Made by a program: the position numbers and the translations under genes. The notes beneath the pieces are model-generated. The model saw only the letters and a program-made list of their open reading frames with translations, was not told where the DNA came from and ran no database searches. This document shows positions 1 through 6,945 of a stretch of DNA of 59,757 nucleotides, in pieces. Source of the stretch: an uncultured Clostridia bacterium. Lineage in GTDB: Bacteria > Bacillota > SHA-98 > UBA4971. The stretch spans positions 1 to 59,757 of the forward strand of contig FIZM01000002.1 in the NCBI GenBank assembly GCA_900019985.1. The letters run 5' to 3'. The first letter of the stretch is position 1. Each line of letters opens with the position of its first letter.

Positions 1-965
1 AGCTTCTCAAAGAGGCTCCTGCTCACATCAGTGACGTGTTCGAGAATGCGTTCTTTTCGCATAGTCTCAAGAACTGCCAGTGACGCAGCACATCCCAGCG
101 GATTGCCTCCGAAAGTAGTGGCATGAGTCCCAGGTGTAAACACTTCTGCAACCTCGTCTTTTGCGAGGAGAGCCCCTATGGGGAATCCGCCTCCCAAGGA
201 TTTGGCAAGGGTTATTGCATCAGGTATAACGTCAAAATGCTCAAATGCAAACATCTTGCCTGTACGCCCCATGCCGGTCTGGACTTCGTCCATGATAAGG
301 ACGGCGCCGGCTTCGTCACAAAGCTCCCTGACCCGTCGAATATACTCTCTATCTGCCACATGGATTCCGCCTTCACCCTGGATAGGTTCAAGGAGGACAG
401 CGGCAGTCTCAGTTGTTACGGCACGTTCCATAGCAGATACGTCATTAAAAGGTACATATCTGAACCCGGGGACAAGAGGATCAAAGTCCTTCTGGTACTT
501 GGGCTGCCCTGTCGCAGTAAGGGAACCTAAGGTCCTCCCGTGGAAAGATTCAAGAGCCGTGACGATTTCATATTTCGCAGATCCGTGTTTTGCCTTGGCA
601 AATTTCCTTGCCAGTTTGATTGCAGCCTCGTTAGCCTCAGTCCCGCTGTTGCAGAAAAACGCTTTACCGAACGGTGTCCCTTGAACCAACCTCTGTGCAA
701 GGAGGGCTTGGTTTTCAATGTGGTATAGGTTTGAACAGTGCATTAACCTGCCTGCCTGTTCACTTATGGCAGAAACGACCCTGGGATGGCAATGGCCCAG
801 ACCGCATACTGCGATCCCACTTAGAAAATCCAGGTACTCGCGGCCATCAGCATCCCATACTTTGGTTCCGGACCCTCTGATGAGGGAGATCCCTGCCCGG
901 CCGTATGTGTTCATAAGGTAGTTTTCCGTAAGTTCTTTAACTTCTTCGGTCTTCAGATGTCTCAT
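1..965 (-). CDS. argD: Acetylornithine aminotransferase, C-terminus cut by window edge
   Basis: PLP-dependent transaminase converting N-acetylglutamate semialdehyde to N-acetylornithine, the fourth step from glutamate in the acetylated arginine pathway (cytosolic). The reading frame runs from ATG at 965 to the left edge without a stop, giving about 321 residues of a protein usually near 395. Visible class-III aminotransferase landmarks are NSGTEANE (about residues 107-113), the cofactor-binding Asp in MDEVQTG (D226) and the PLP lysine in TLAKSLGGG (K255). It is the last visible gene of argC-argJ-argB-argD. No Shine-Dalgarno sequence is seen before the ATG; instead the start overlaps the stop of a 48-codon ORF (ATGA), which suggests translational coupling. 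Related aminotransferases (GABA, ornithine) are less likely given the arg neighbours. Confidence 0.95.
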   Translation of the reverse strand, partial: MRHLKTEEVKELTENYLMNTYGRAGISLIRGSGTKVWDADGREYLDFLSGIAVCGLGHCHPRVVSAISEQAGRLMHCSNLYHIENQALLAQRLVQGTPFGKAFFCNSGTEANEAAIKLARKFAKAKHGSAKYEIVTALESFHGRTLGSLTATGQPKYQKDFDPLVPGFRYVPFNDVSAMERAVTTETAAVLLEPIQGEGGIHVADREYIRRVRELCDEAGAVLIMDEVQTGMGRTGKMFAFEHFDVIPDAITLAKSLGGGFPIGALLAKDEVAEVFTPGTHATTFGGNPLGCAASLAVLETMRKERILEHVTDVSRSLFEK

Positions 966-1108
966 GATAAAGGTGCAAGAATCCGATCCCGGAGACCGGA
1001 CTCTTGTCTCCCTCCCTTCTGTTCTCCTGCAGACATTTCCGGTCCGATGCAGAAGTTCTTCTTAGGCCCTTCTTTTTCGGTAAGAGTCTTTGTTAAGCTT
1101 CGTGTCAT
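962..1108 (-). CDS. Possible 48-aa small ORF coupled to argD
   Basis: An open frame of 48 codons fills most of the 178-nt space between argB and argD. It begins with ATG at 1108 and its TGA shares bases with the argD ATG, the usual geometry of translational coupling. The predicted peptide is hydrophilic, rich in Lys, Glu and Gly, with one Cys near the middle, no membrane segment and no family I recognise. Its own ribosome-binding site is weak (TTGGA-like). The main argument for it is that argD has no evident Shine-Dalgarno of its own. It may equally be non-coding leader sequence. Confidence 0.3.
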   Translation of the reverse strand: MTRSLTKTLTEKEGPKKNFCIGPEMSAGEQKGGRQESGLRDRILAPLS

Positions 1109-1142
1109 CTGTGTCCAAGCACATATCGTTCACAACCTGAGA

Positions 1143-2033
1143 CTACTTAACGATCATTGTCCCGATCCCTTTGTCGGTAAACATCTCCAGAAGGAGCGAA
1201 TGAGGACGGCGTCCGTCTATTATGTGTGTCCTTTCGACTCCTCCTTGCAATGCAGTGATGCAAGCTTCGACTTTCGGGATCATGCCTTTTACGATACGGC
1301 CGTCTTGTACCATCTTGTCCACCTCATCTATGGTAAGCTCCTCTATGAGAGATGACATATCAGACGGATCAGCCATGATCCCTTCAACATCTGTCAGCAT
1401 TATTAGCTTATAGGCGTTGAGGGCAGAGGCTAGACTGCCTGCCAGGTGATCAGCGTTTATGTTTAGAGTGATACCGCCGGCGTCCGTAGCCACAGGTGAA
1501 ATCACCGGGATAAACCCGGCTCCGGTTATAACATCAATGATGGCCGGATCAATTTTTTGGACATTGCCGACGTGACCCAAGTCGACTACTTTGCATTCCT
1601 CGTGCGATGAGCAACATATCTCCGGACCCACTTTTGAAGCTGTAATCAAAAATGCATCCTTTCCTGAAAGGCCTACAGCCTTCCCGCCGCTTTGGTTGAT
1701 CAGTGAGACGATTTCTTTGTTAATCTTTCCTGTCAGCACCATTTCAGCTATTTCAACAGTCTCAGCGTCTGTTACCCGCAACCCGTTAACAAACGCAGGT
1801 TCCTTTCCCAGGCGCTTCATAAGGTCAGAAATTTCTTTACCGCCTCCGTGGACTACCACAGGATTCATTCCAACGTATCTAAGGAGGGTGATATCAACGG
1901 CCACCATCTGTCTCAAACCAGGATCCGTCATGGCTGATCCACCGTACTTGATTACAATGGTTTTTCCGAAGAATGCCCTTATGTACGGCAAAGCCTCCAC
2001 CAATATGCCCGCTCTTTCGCTTGCACAATCCAT
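1143..2033 (-). CDS. argB: Acetylglutamate kinase
   Basis: Phosphorylates the gamma-carboxylate of N-acetylglutamate with ATP, the second step of arginine synthesis and usually the arginine-inhibited one in organisms with a cyclic pathway. It has 296 residues, normal for the amino-acid kinase family. The nucleotide-binding KYGGSAM motif is at residues 29-35, and the glycine-rich VVHGGGKEI segment binds acetylglutamate. The ATG at 2033 is preceded by AAGGAGG at 7-nt spacing, and that site overlaps the argJ stop, so argJ and argB are probably translated together. ArgJ in the same operon recycles the acetyl group, which fits feedback control at ArgB, though the arginine-binding helix cannot be judged by eye. 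Confidence 0.96.
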   Translation of the reverse strand: MDCASERAGILVEALPYIRAFFGKTIVIKYGGSAMTDPGLRQMVAVDITLLRYVGMNPVVVHGGGKEISDLMKRLGKEPAFVNGLRVTDAETVEIAEMVLTGKINKEIVSLINQSGGKAVGLSGKDAFLITASKVGPEICCSSHEECKVVDLGHVGNVQKIDPAIIDVITGAGFIPVISPVATDAGGITLNINADHLAGSLASALNAYKLIMLTDVEGIMADPSDMSSLIEELTIDEVDKMVQDGRIVKGMIPKVEACITALQGGVERTHIIDGRRPHSLLLEMFTDKGIGTMIVK

Positions 2034-2045
2034 GAAAATCCCTCC

Positions 2046-3311
2046 TTAAGTCGTATAGCTTGCATTAATCTTTACGTAATCGTAAGTCAGGTCGCATGTC
2101 CAAGCAGCTGCACTGCTACTTCCTGCGTTAAGATCAATAGTGATTTCTATGTTTTGCTCAGCTAAAACTTTTCTTGCGGCTACAAGGGGATCCTTTGACT
2201 TTCCGCAAGTACAGGTATTGTTGACGTTATTGGCGATTCCGGAACGCACCACAAGGACATCTCCTATGTAAACGTCTATCAAGTCCGGATCCAGATCCAC
2301 ACCTGCCCTGCCCAAAGCAGCCATGATCCGTCCCCAATTAGGATCCGCTCCGAAAACCGCAGTCTTGACCAGATTCGAAGAAGCCACTGTCTTTGCGATG
2401 CACCTTGCGTCCTCTGCAGTCTTTGCACCTTGAACCCTGACTTCAACGAACTTTGTTGCGCCTTCCCCGTCTTTCACAATCATCTTGGCAAGAGATGTCG
2501 TAACCATGCGGAGCCCCTCACAGAACTCCTGAAAATCAGGGCCATCCTCATCTATCACCGCGTTACCTGCCAGCCCGTTGGCCATGACTATTACCATGTC
2601 ATTTGTACTGGTATCTCCGTCAACCGTGATCATGTTGAAGGACTCGTTGACAGACTGAACCAGGGCCTTCTTTAACATGACAGGTGTGATTGCCACGTCA
2701 GTGGTGATAAACGCAAGCATAGTCGCCATATTAGGATGGATCATCCCTGACCCTTTGCAGATCCCGCCGATTGACACGTTTCCCTTGCAGATCTGCCCTG
2801 TCACAGAGATTTCCTTAATGACGCTGTCAGTAGTAAGAATAGCTCGGGCCGCGTCACTTGAACCCTCAGGACTCAACTTTGAAGCTGCCATGCGAATGCC
2901 TTCAGACACTTTCTGTATTGGCAGAGTTTTTCCGATCACTCCCGTAGACGACACCAACACGTCTCCCGGGCTGATACCCAGGGCATAGGCTGTTTCGGCA
3001 GCCATGATCCGGGCATGCTTGATCCCTGTTTCTCCTGTGCATGCGTTTGCGTTTCCGCTGTTCACCACTATTGCACCGGCACACCCGGTCTTCAGGTGCT
3101 CCATAGTCACAAGGACAGGCGCAGCCTTTACAAGATTCGTTGTGAAGACTCCTGCAGCTTGAGCCAGTTTTTCCGAGACAATCAAGGCAAGGTCCGGCCG
3201 AGATTTCTTTATCCCGCAATGTACGCCTGCTGCCTTGAAGCCCCGGGGCAGAGTAACCCCGCCAAGCGCCACATGCCAGTTACCTTGTGTCTCATGTTGC
3301 AACTCCACCAT
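2046..3311 (-). CDS. argJ: Bifunctional ornithine acetyltransferase / N-acetylglutamate synthase
   Basis: Transfers the acetyl group from N-acetylornithine to glutamate, recycling acetyl groups, and in bifunctional forms also makes N-acetylglutamate from acetyl-CoA. The 421-residue proenzyme shows the self-cleavage site in MATMLAF: cleavage before Thr197 would give alpha and beta chains and leave Thr197 as the N-terminal nucleophile. SSTGVIG (about 121-127) supplies the oxyanion hole. No argA is seen in the window. It lies 106 bp after argC and is almost continuous with argB. The start at 3311 follows a modest AAGGGG site at long spacing, so the exact N-terminus is less certain than the rest. 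Whether it is mono- or bifunctional cannot be read from sequence alone. Confidence 0.96.
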   Translation of the reverse strand: MVELQHETQGNWHVALGGVTLPRGFKAAGVHCGIKKSRPDLALIVSEKLAQAAGVFTTNLVKAAPVLVTMEHLKTGCAGAIVVNSGNANACTGETGIKHARIMAAETAYALGISPGDVLVSSTGVIGKTLPIQKVSEGIRMAASKLSPEGSSDAARAILTTDSVIKEISVTGQICKGNVSIGGICKGSGMIHPNMATMLAFITTDVAITPVMLKKALVQSVNESFNMITVDGDTSTNDMVIVMANGLAGNAVIDEDGPDFQEFCEGLRMVTTSLAKMIVKDGEGATKFVEVRVQGAKTAEDARCIAKTVASSNLVKTAVFGADPNWGRIMAALGRAGVDLDPDLIDVYIGDVLVVRSGIANNVNNTCTCGKSKDPLVAARKVLAEQNIEITIDLNAGSSSAAAWTCDLTYDYVKINASYTT

Positions 3312-3417
3312 TCTGCCTGTCGCCCCTTTTCTCGGACATTTTTTGCCTAACTAAAGCGCTGTTACACGTCTGATTGTTATCTACGCTTCTGAACCGCCTT
3401 GAGTTCCATCCCCCGTC

Positions 3418-4485
3418 TTAAGGCCAGATGGGAGCGGATTTAAGTCCCCTGTCCTCAGGCTCGCCAAACATAAGGTTCATGTTTTGGATTGCTTGGCCGG
3501 CAGCGCCCTTCACAAGGTTGTCTATTGCCGACATGACCAGGACTCTTTTTGTCCTTCCATCTACCCTGACACTGATATCGCAGTAGTTAGATCCCAGCAC
3601 TGCCTTAGTCTGGGGAATTTGATCCGGCGGTAGGATTCGGATAAACGTTTTCCCCTCATAGAAGCCTTCATAGGTTTCTCGAAGGCTCTCTATGTCGACA
3701 TTGACACCGGAAGCAAGGTCTGCCCATCCTGTCACCAGGATCCCGCGGTTCAGCGGCACAAGGTGAGGTGTGAAACTCAGGCTTACTGTTCCGTCGTATC
3801 CTCCTGCCTTAGAAATCGCAGCAAGCTCCTGTTCAATCTCAGGGATATGCCTGTGCCGGAGAAGCCCGTACGCCCTCGCGTTTTCGTTGCATTCGGGAAA
3901 GTGGTAGCCCTGGCCCGGCGTTCTTCCCGCCCCAGAGACACCGGAAAGAGCATTCACAATCAAGCTGTCGGCTCTGACCAACCCGAAGTGGATGAGAGGA
4001 GCCAATGCCAGGATAGTCGCAGTAGGATAGCATCCCGGGTTTGCTACGAGACGAGCATCCTGTATCTTCGCTGAATGCAGCTCAGTCAAACCGTATTCCG
4101 CTTCAGACAGCAATTCAGGTGCGCCATGGGTATATCCGTACCATTCTTCGTAAAGCGAAGCATCCTTAAGCCGTAAGTCCGAACCTATGTCGATTATCTT
4201 GATCTCCGGATTCAATGAAGTCAGCTCTTTTATCCAAGGCCAAGCAGCTCCTGCAGGAGAAGCTAAAAAGACAGCATCACATATATCTGCCAGTTCGCTG
4301 ACAGAAGCCTCCTGGAAATCAGGTAAGTCATAGCGATAAAAACCGGGATACACCTCCGAGACTGACTTCCCTGCGTGAGTCCTGGAAACGAGTTTAGTGA
4401 GAACAGCCCCTTCATGTCCCATAAGGAGCCTCATCAACTCTCCTCCTGCATATCCTGCTGCACCGACTATTCCAACGCGAATCAC
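3418..4485 (-). CDS. argC: N-acetyl-gamma-glutamyl-phosphate reductase
   Basis: NADPH-dependent reduction of N-acetylglutamyl phosphate to the semialdehyde, third step of arginine synthesis. The N-terminal Rossmann glycine motif GAAGYAGGE is at residues 8-16 and the catalytic cysteine is in NPGCYPTAT (C152). I chose the GTG at 4485 because it follows AGGTGG at suitable spacing and gives the family-typical beginning (VIRVGIVG...). An upstream ATG at 4524 in the same frame would add 13 atypical residues. The product is 355 residues. It is the promoter-proximal gene of the arg operon, with a 5' leader of roughly 165 nt. Confidence 0.95.
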   Translation of the reverse strand: MIRVGIVGAAGYAGGELMRLLMGHEGAVLTKLVSRTHAGKSVSEVYPGFYRYDLPDFQEASVSELADICDAVFLASPAGAAWPWIKELTSLNPEIKIIDIGSDLRLKDASLYEEWYGYTHGAPELLSEAEYGLTELHSAKIQDARLVANPGCYPTATILALAPLIHFGLVRADSLIVNALSGVSGAGRTPGQGYHFPECNENARAYGLLRHRHIPEIEQELAAISKAGGYDGTVSLSFTPHLVPLNRGILVTGWADLASGVNVDIESLRETYEGFYEGKTFIRILPPDQIPQTKAVLGSNYCDISVRVDGRTKRVLVMSAIDNLVKGAAGQAIQNMNLMFGEPEDRGLKSAPIWP

Positions 4486-4659
4486 AACCACATCCCACCT
4501 TACTGAATGTAGAGGCATGATCATACAATAGAGAAGTATAGATACAATAGAAGTATGGACATATTCATTGCATTTCTAAACCTATAGAACGCTGCTGTTC
4601 AAAACCTCCAGGCAACACTGGGAGCTGCCTATGGAAGCGCCTCAGACAAATATGGCATC

Positions 4660-4689
4660 ATTATACACTCATCTCGCATATTTATGCAA
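4660..4689 (-). promoter_or_regulatory. argC operon promoter with overlapping ArgR-like dyad
   Basis: On the minus strand TTGCAT (4684-4689) and a perfect TATAAT (4660-4665) are separated by 18 nt, a good sigma-A promoter. The -35 and spacer contain GCATA-AA-TATGC, a perfect dyad around a 2-nt centre that resembles ARG boxes (AT-rich, TGCAT/ATGCA half-sites), so arginine-dependent repression by an ArgR/AhrC protein is plausible. An isolated ATGAAT-like half-site lies downstream near 4564. The regulator gene is not in the window. Confidence 0.7.
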
Positions 4690-4755
4690 TACTCAAATGT
4701 AGGATTTTTGCGCCTTGCGGAAATACCACTCCTAAATACATTTATCCGGACAGTG

Positions 4756-4808
4756 AAAATGTCACCCCCTTCCCGCTGAATGCAGGCGGAATACGGAGGT
4801 GACATTTT
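4756..4808. terminator. Large inverted repeat, probable bidirectional terminator
   Basis: Perfect 11-bp arms AAAATGTCACC (4756-4766) and GGTGACATTTT (4798-4808) enclose 31 nt that contain a smaller CCGC/GCGG stem. A and T runs at the stem base on both sides give a terminator appearance in either direction. It lies after the beta-barrel gene and before the arg promoter, where insulation between units is expected. Confidence 0.5.
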
Positions 4809-4829
4809 AGCGAATCGGAAATAAGTGCA

Positions 4830-4878
4830 AACAGGCTGCGCGTTACCCCTATGTACAAACCCGGTTGCGCAGCCTGTT
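4830..4878 (-). terminator. 12-bp inverted repeat downstream of the beta-barrel gene
   Basis: Perfect arms AACAGGCTGCGC (4830-4841) and GCGCAGCCTGTT (4867-4878) flank a 25-nt loop. Read on the minus strand the second arm ends in TGTTTGC followed by TTATTT, a weak T-tract. It sits about 110 nt after the stop of the gene at 4987, so the simplest reading is that gene's terminator. A mobile-element end is an alternative, but I see no transposase remnant. Confidence 0.45.
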
Positions 4879-4986
4879 TCAATACATTTTATATCGTTGT
4901 CGTCTTTATTAAACTCATGCTTTCATAGACTAGACGCAACTTAAAAGTCGCGCCCGGCCTCAAAGCACAAGCTTACTAACGGATGC

Positions 4987-5520
4987 CTAGAAATCCATTC
5001 CTACGAGGACTCTAAATCCTGTAGTGCTTGGTGCATCCTGGGTCTTGAAGATGACCTCACCGGCGAGCCAGAACGGATCATAAACGTCTGCCATAATACC
5101 GCCGACCGCTTCCAGCCATGCCTTGGCACTACCTGCACCCAGCCTGACACCAAGGCCTGCGTCACCGTACACCATAAGCTGCGGGTGTACAGGCTGCTCT
5201 CCCCAAACACCTATCAGAAGATTAGGTGAGGTTCCACCGGCAGTATACAGCCTTACGCCTCCGTACGCGCCGACGAGAGCATCGCCGAACTCCTTAAGAT
5301 CCATGGAGGCCCAAATATCAGCCCAGCCTGCATTCTCAATGCCGAAGTAATCTATTCCCAAGTCTACCACGTCAGTAAGCGCCAACTCGCCTTTCAGAGT
5401 CAGGCCTCTGCCGTCCCCCTGGAAATAGTAGCCAACACCGATATGGTTTGCTGCAGAGGCTACTCCGGAAATCGTCATTGCACCTATGACCACCAGTGTG
5501 ATAAGAAGCTTCTTGCTCAT
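4987..5520 (-). CDS. Secreted small beta-barrel-like (outer-membrane-type) protein
   Basis: A 177-residue protein starting at ATG 5520 (the frame stays open further upstream, but this ATG has GGAGG 7 nt before it). It begins with a signal peptide: MSKK, a hydrophobic stretch and an ASA cleavage site near residue 25. The mature part is made of about ten alternating hydrophobic/polar stretches rich in Gly, Tyr, Trp and Leu, separated by short polar turns, and ends in VLVGMDF. A terminal Phe after an amphipathic strand is the known signal recognised by the BAM machinery. I infer an outer-membrane beta-barrel, which would imply a diderm cell. I recognise no specific family. It stands alone with its own promoter and following hairpins. 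A secreted beta-sandwich is the alternative. Confidence 0.7.
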   Translation of the reverse strand: MSKKLLITLVVIGAMTISGVASAANHIGVGYYFQGDGRGLTLKGELALTDVVDLGIDYFGIENAGWADIWASMDLKEFGDALVGAYGGVRLYTAGGTSPNLLIGVWGEQPVHPQLMVYGDAGLGVRLGAGSAKAWLEAVGGIMADVYDPFWLAGEVIFKTQDAPSTTGFRVLVGMDF

Positions 5521-5630
5521 GTTTATCCTCCTTTCTATTGAGACATTCGAAAGAATGGTTCGACAATATGCCGAAAACTCCTTCAAAAACACCTTCAAAA
5601 CATTGTTTTCCCTGATCGGGATAAAACTAT

Positions 5631-5659
5631 AGCATAAAGGAAGCACGCACTTTTTCCAA
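5631..5659 (-). promoter_or_regulatory. Candidate promoter of the beta-barrel gene
   Basis: TTGGAA (5654-5659) and TATGCT (5631-5636) are spaced 17 nt apart on the minus strand, leaving a leader of about 105 nt before the ATG at 5520. The match to consensus is moderate. The leader is A/T-rich. Confidence 0.45.
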
Positions 5660-5762
5660 ACAACCAGTAGATCCTGGAAGATCGTCATGTTATACTCAGA
5701 TAAACATGGGAACGAACCTACATGTACCGTGATTTTATACAGTCAGGAGGCGCGACACAGAA

Positions 5763-5951
5763 ATGTCAGCTGTTACCGTAGATTCAGGCCTCTGCATCGG
5801 TTGTGGTTTGTGTGCTGAAATATGCCCTGAAGCCTTTGAGATGGGTGACGACGGACTGGCCCATGTCATAGATGGCGCTGACTGCGACGAGTCAGACTGC
5901 TGCATTGAAGCGAGAGACTCATGTCCGACTGAAGCAATTAAGGTTGAATAA
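5763..5951 (+). CDS. Small [4Fe-4S] ferredoxin
   Basis: A 62-residue soluble electron carrier. C11, C14 and C17 (CIGCGLC) together with C54 (SCPTEAI) match the ligand pattern of single-cluster ferredoxins of the Thermotoga/Desulfovibrio type. C21 and one of C46/C47 are placed like the disulfide pair in those proteins. The ATG at 5763 follows AGGAGG at a slightly long 12-nt spacing. A TTATACT-like -10 lies near 5695. Its 3' end overlaps the 3' end of the convergent amrS gene by 14 bp. An electron donor role for the radical SAM protein next door is possible but is only inferred from proximity. Confidence 0.93.
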   Translation: MSAVTVDSGLCIGCGLCAEICPEAFEMGDDGLAHVIDGADCDESDCCIEARDSCPTEAIKVE

Positions 5952-6945
5952 CATGGATGGGTGCTCCGCAGTACAGGCACCTGGAATCCTTTAACTCAAG
6001 CCCGGTTGCGCCAAAGAGAGAACGCTTGATCACTGTGTTGCCGCATTGATAACAGAGGGTATCGCGGCCTTCCGCACCCGGGATATTCCCTAAATAGACG
6101 TATTTCAGTTTTTCTCTTGCGATCTCAGCTGCTTTACGTAGTGTGGCAACAGGTGTCGGAGGCTCTGTGAACTTATACGCCGGATAGTATCTGGAGAAAT
6201 GGACCGGAGTTGCATCACCGAGGACCTCTCGAATCCAGCTGACTAGCTTCATGATGTCATCTTCAGAATCATTTAAGCCGGGTATCAAAAGGTTCGTAAT
6301 CTCTATATGGCAACCTGCCTCCCTGGCAAGTTCAGCTGTGCGCAACACAGGTTTCAGCTTTCCGCTGCACACTTTTCCGTAGAACTCATGAGAAAAAGAC
6401 TTCACGTCAATATTCATAGCATCTATATCTGGAATAAGCTCTTTTAGCGGCGCTTCATTAATATGTCCGTTTGTCACCAGCACGTTTTTGAAGCCTTTTT
6501 CACGAACAAGCTCGGCAGTTTCCAGCACAAATTCAAACCAAACAAGCGGCTCAGAATACGTGTACGAAAGTCCGATGGACTGCTTCTTTTTGCCATAATC
6601 TTCAACAATCTCGGCTAATCTGAGAGGAGTAACCTTATGGGTCTCTGCGTCAGCTTGAGAAATATGCCAGTTCTGACAGAATCCGCAGGAAAGATTGCAT
6701 CCTTTAGCCCCGACTGAAAGGATCTCGGAACCCGGGTAGAAATGATACAGGGGTTTCTTCTCAATGGGATCCAGCGCGAACGCAGCTACTTCTCCATAGT
6801 TTAGGGAAACCAATCTACCGGATACGTTCTTCCGTACACGGCACACCCCCGTTTTTCCCGGCTGAATGTTGCAGTATTGTGGACAGAGGAGGCACAATAC
6901 CACCTCCCCCTGCCTGGTCTCCCAGTAAGATGCCGTTTTCATCAC
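5938..6945 (-). CDS. amrS: AmmeMemoRadiSam system radical SAM protein
   Basis: A 335-residue radical SAM protein of the pyruvate-formate-lyase-activase-like family that accompanies Memo and AMMECR1 proteins in many bacteria and archaea. The cluster-binding CxxxCxxC is C83-C87-C90 (GCNLSCGFC). An N-terminal cysteine group (C18, C21, C25, C35) and a C-terminal zinc-ribbon-like pair of CxxC motifs are typical of this subgroup. The start overlaps the stop of the Memo-AMMECR1 gene by 4 bp (ATGA), so the two are translationally coupled and probably work together. The reaction was not established as far as I know; peptide, RNA or metabolite modification have been suggested by analogy only. Confidence 0.92.
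   Translation of the reverse strand: MMKTASYWETRQGEVVLCLLCPQYCNIQPGKTGVCRVRKNVSGRLVSLNYGEVAAFALDPIEKKPLYHFYPGSEILSVGAKGCNLSCGFCQNWHISQADAETHKVTPLRLAEIVEDYGKKKQSIGLSYTYSEPLVWFEFVLETAELVREKGFKNVLVTNGHINEAPLKELIPDIDAMNIDVKSFSHEFYGKVCSGKLKPVLRTAELAREAGCHIEITNLLIPGLNDSEDDIMKLVSWIREVLGDATPVHFSRYYPAYKFTEPPTPVATLRKAAEIAREKLKYVYLGNIPGAEGRDTLCYQCGNTVIKRSLFGATGLELKDSRCLYCGAPIHVIQP

Noticed and set aside
4756-4878. Insertion sequence ends
   Set aside because: The inverted repeats are close together with no transposase fragment or target-site duplication between or around them.
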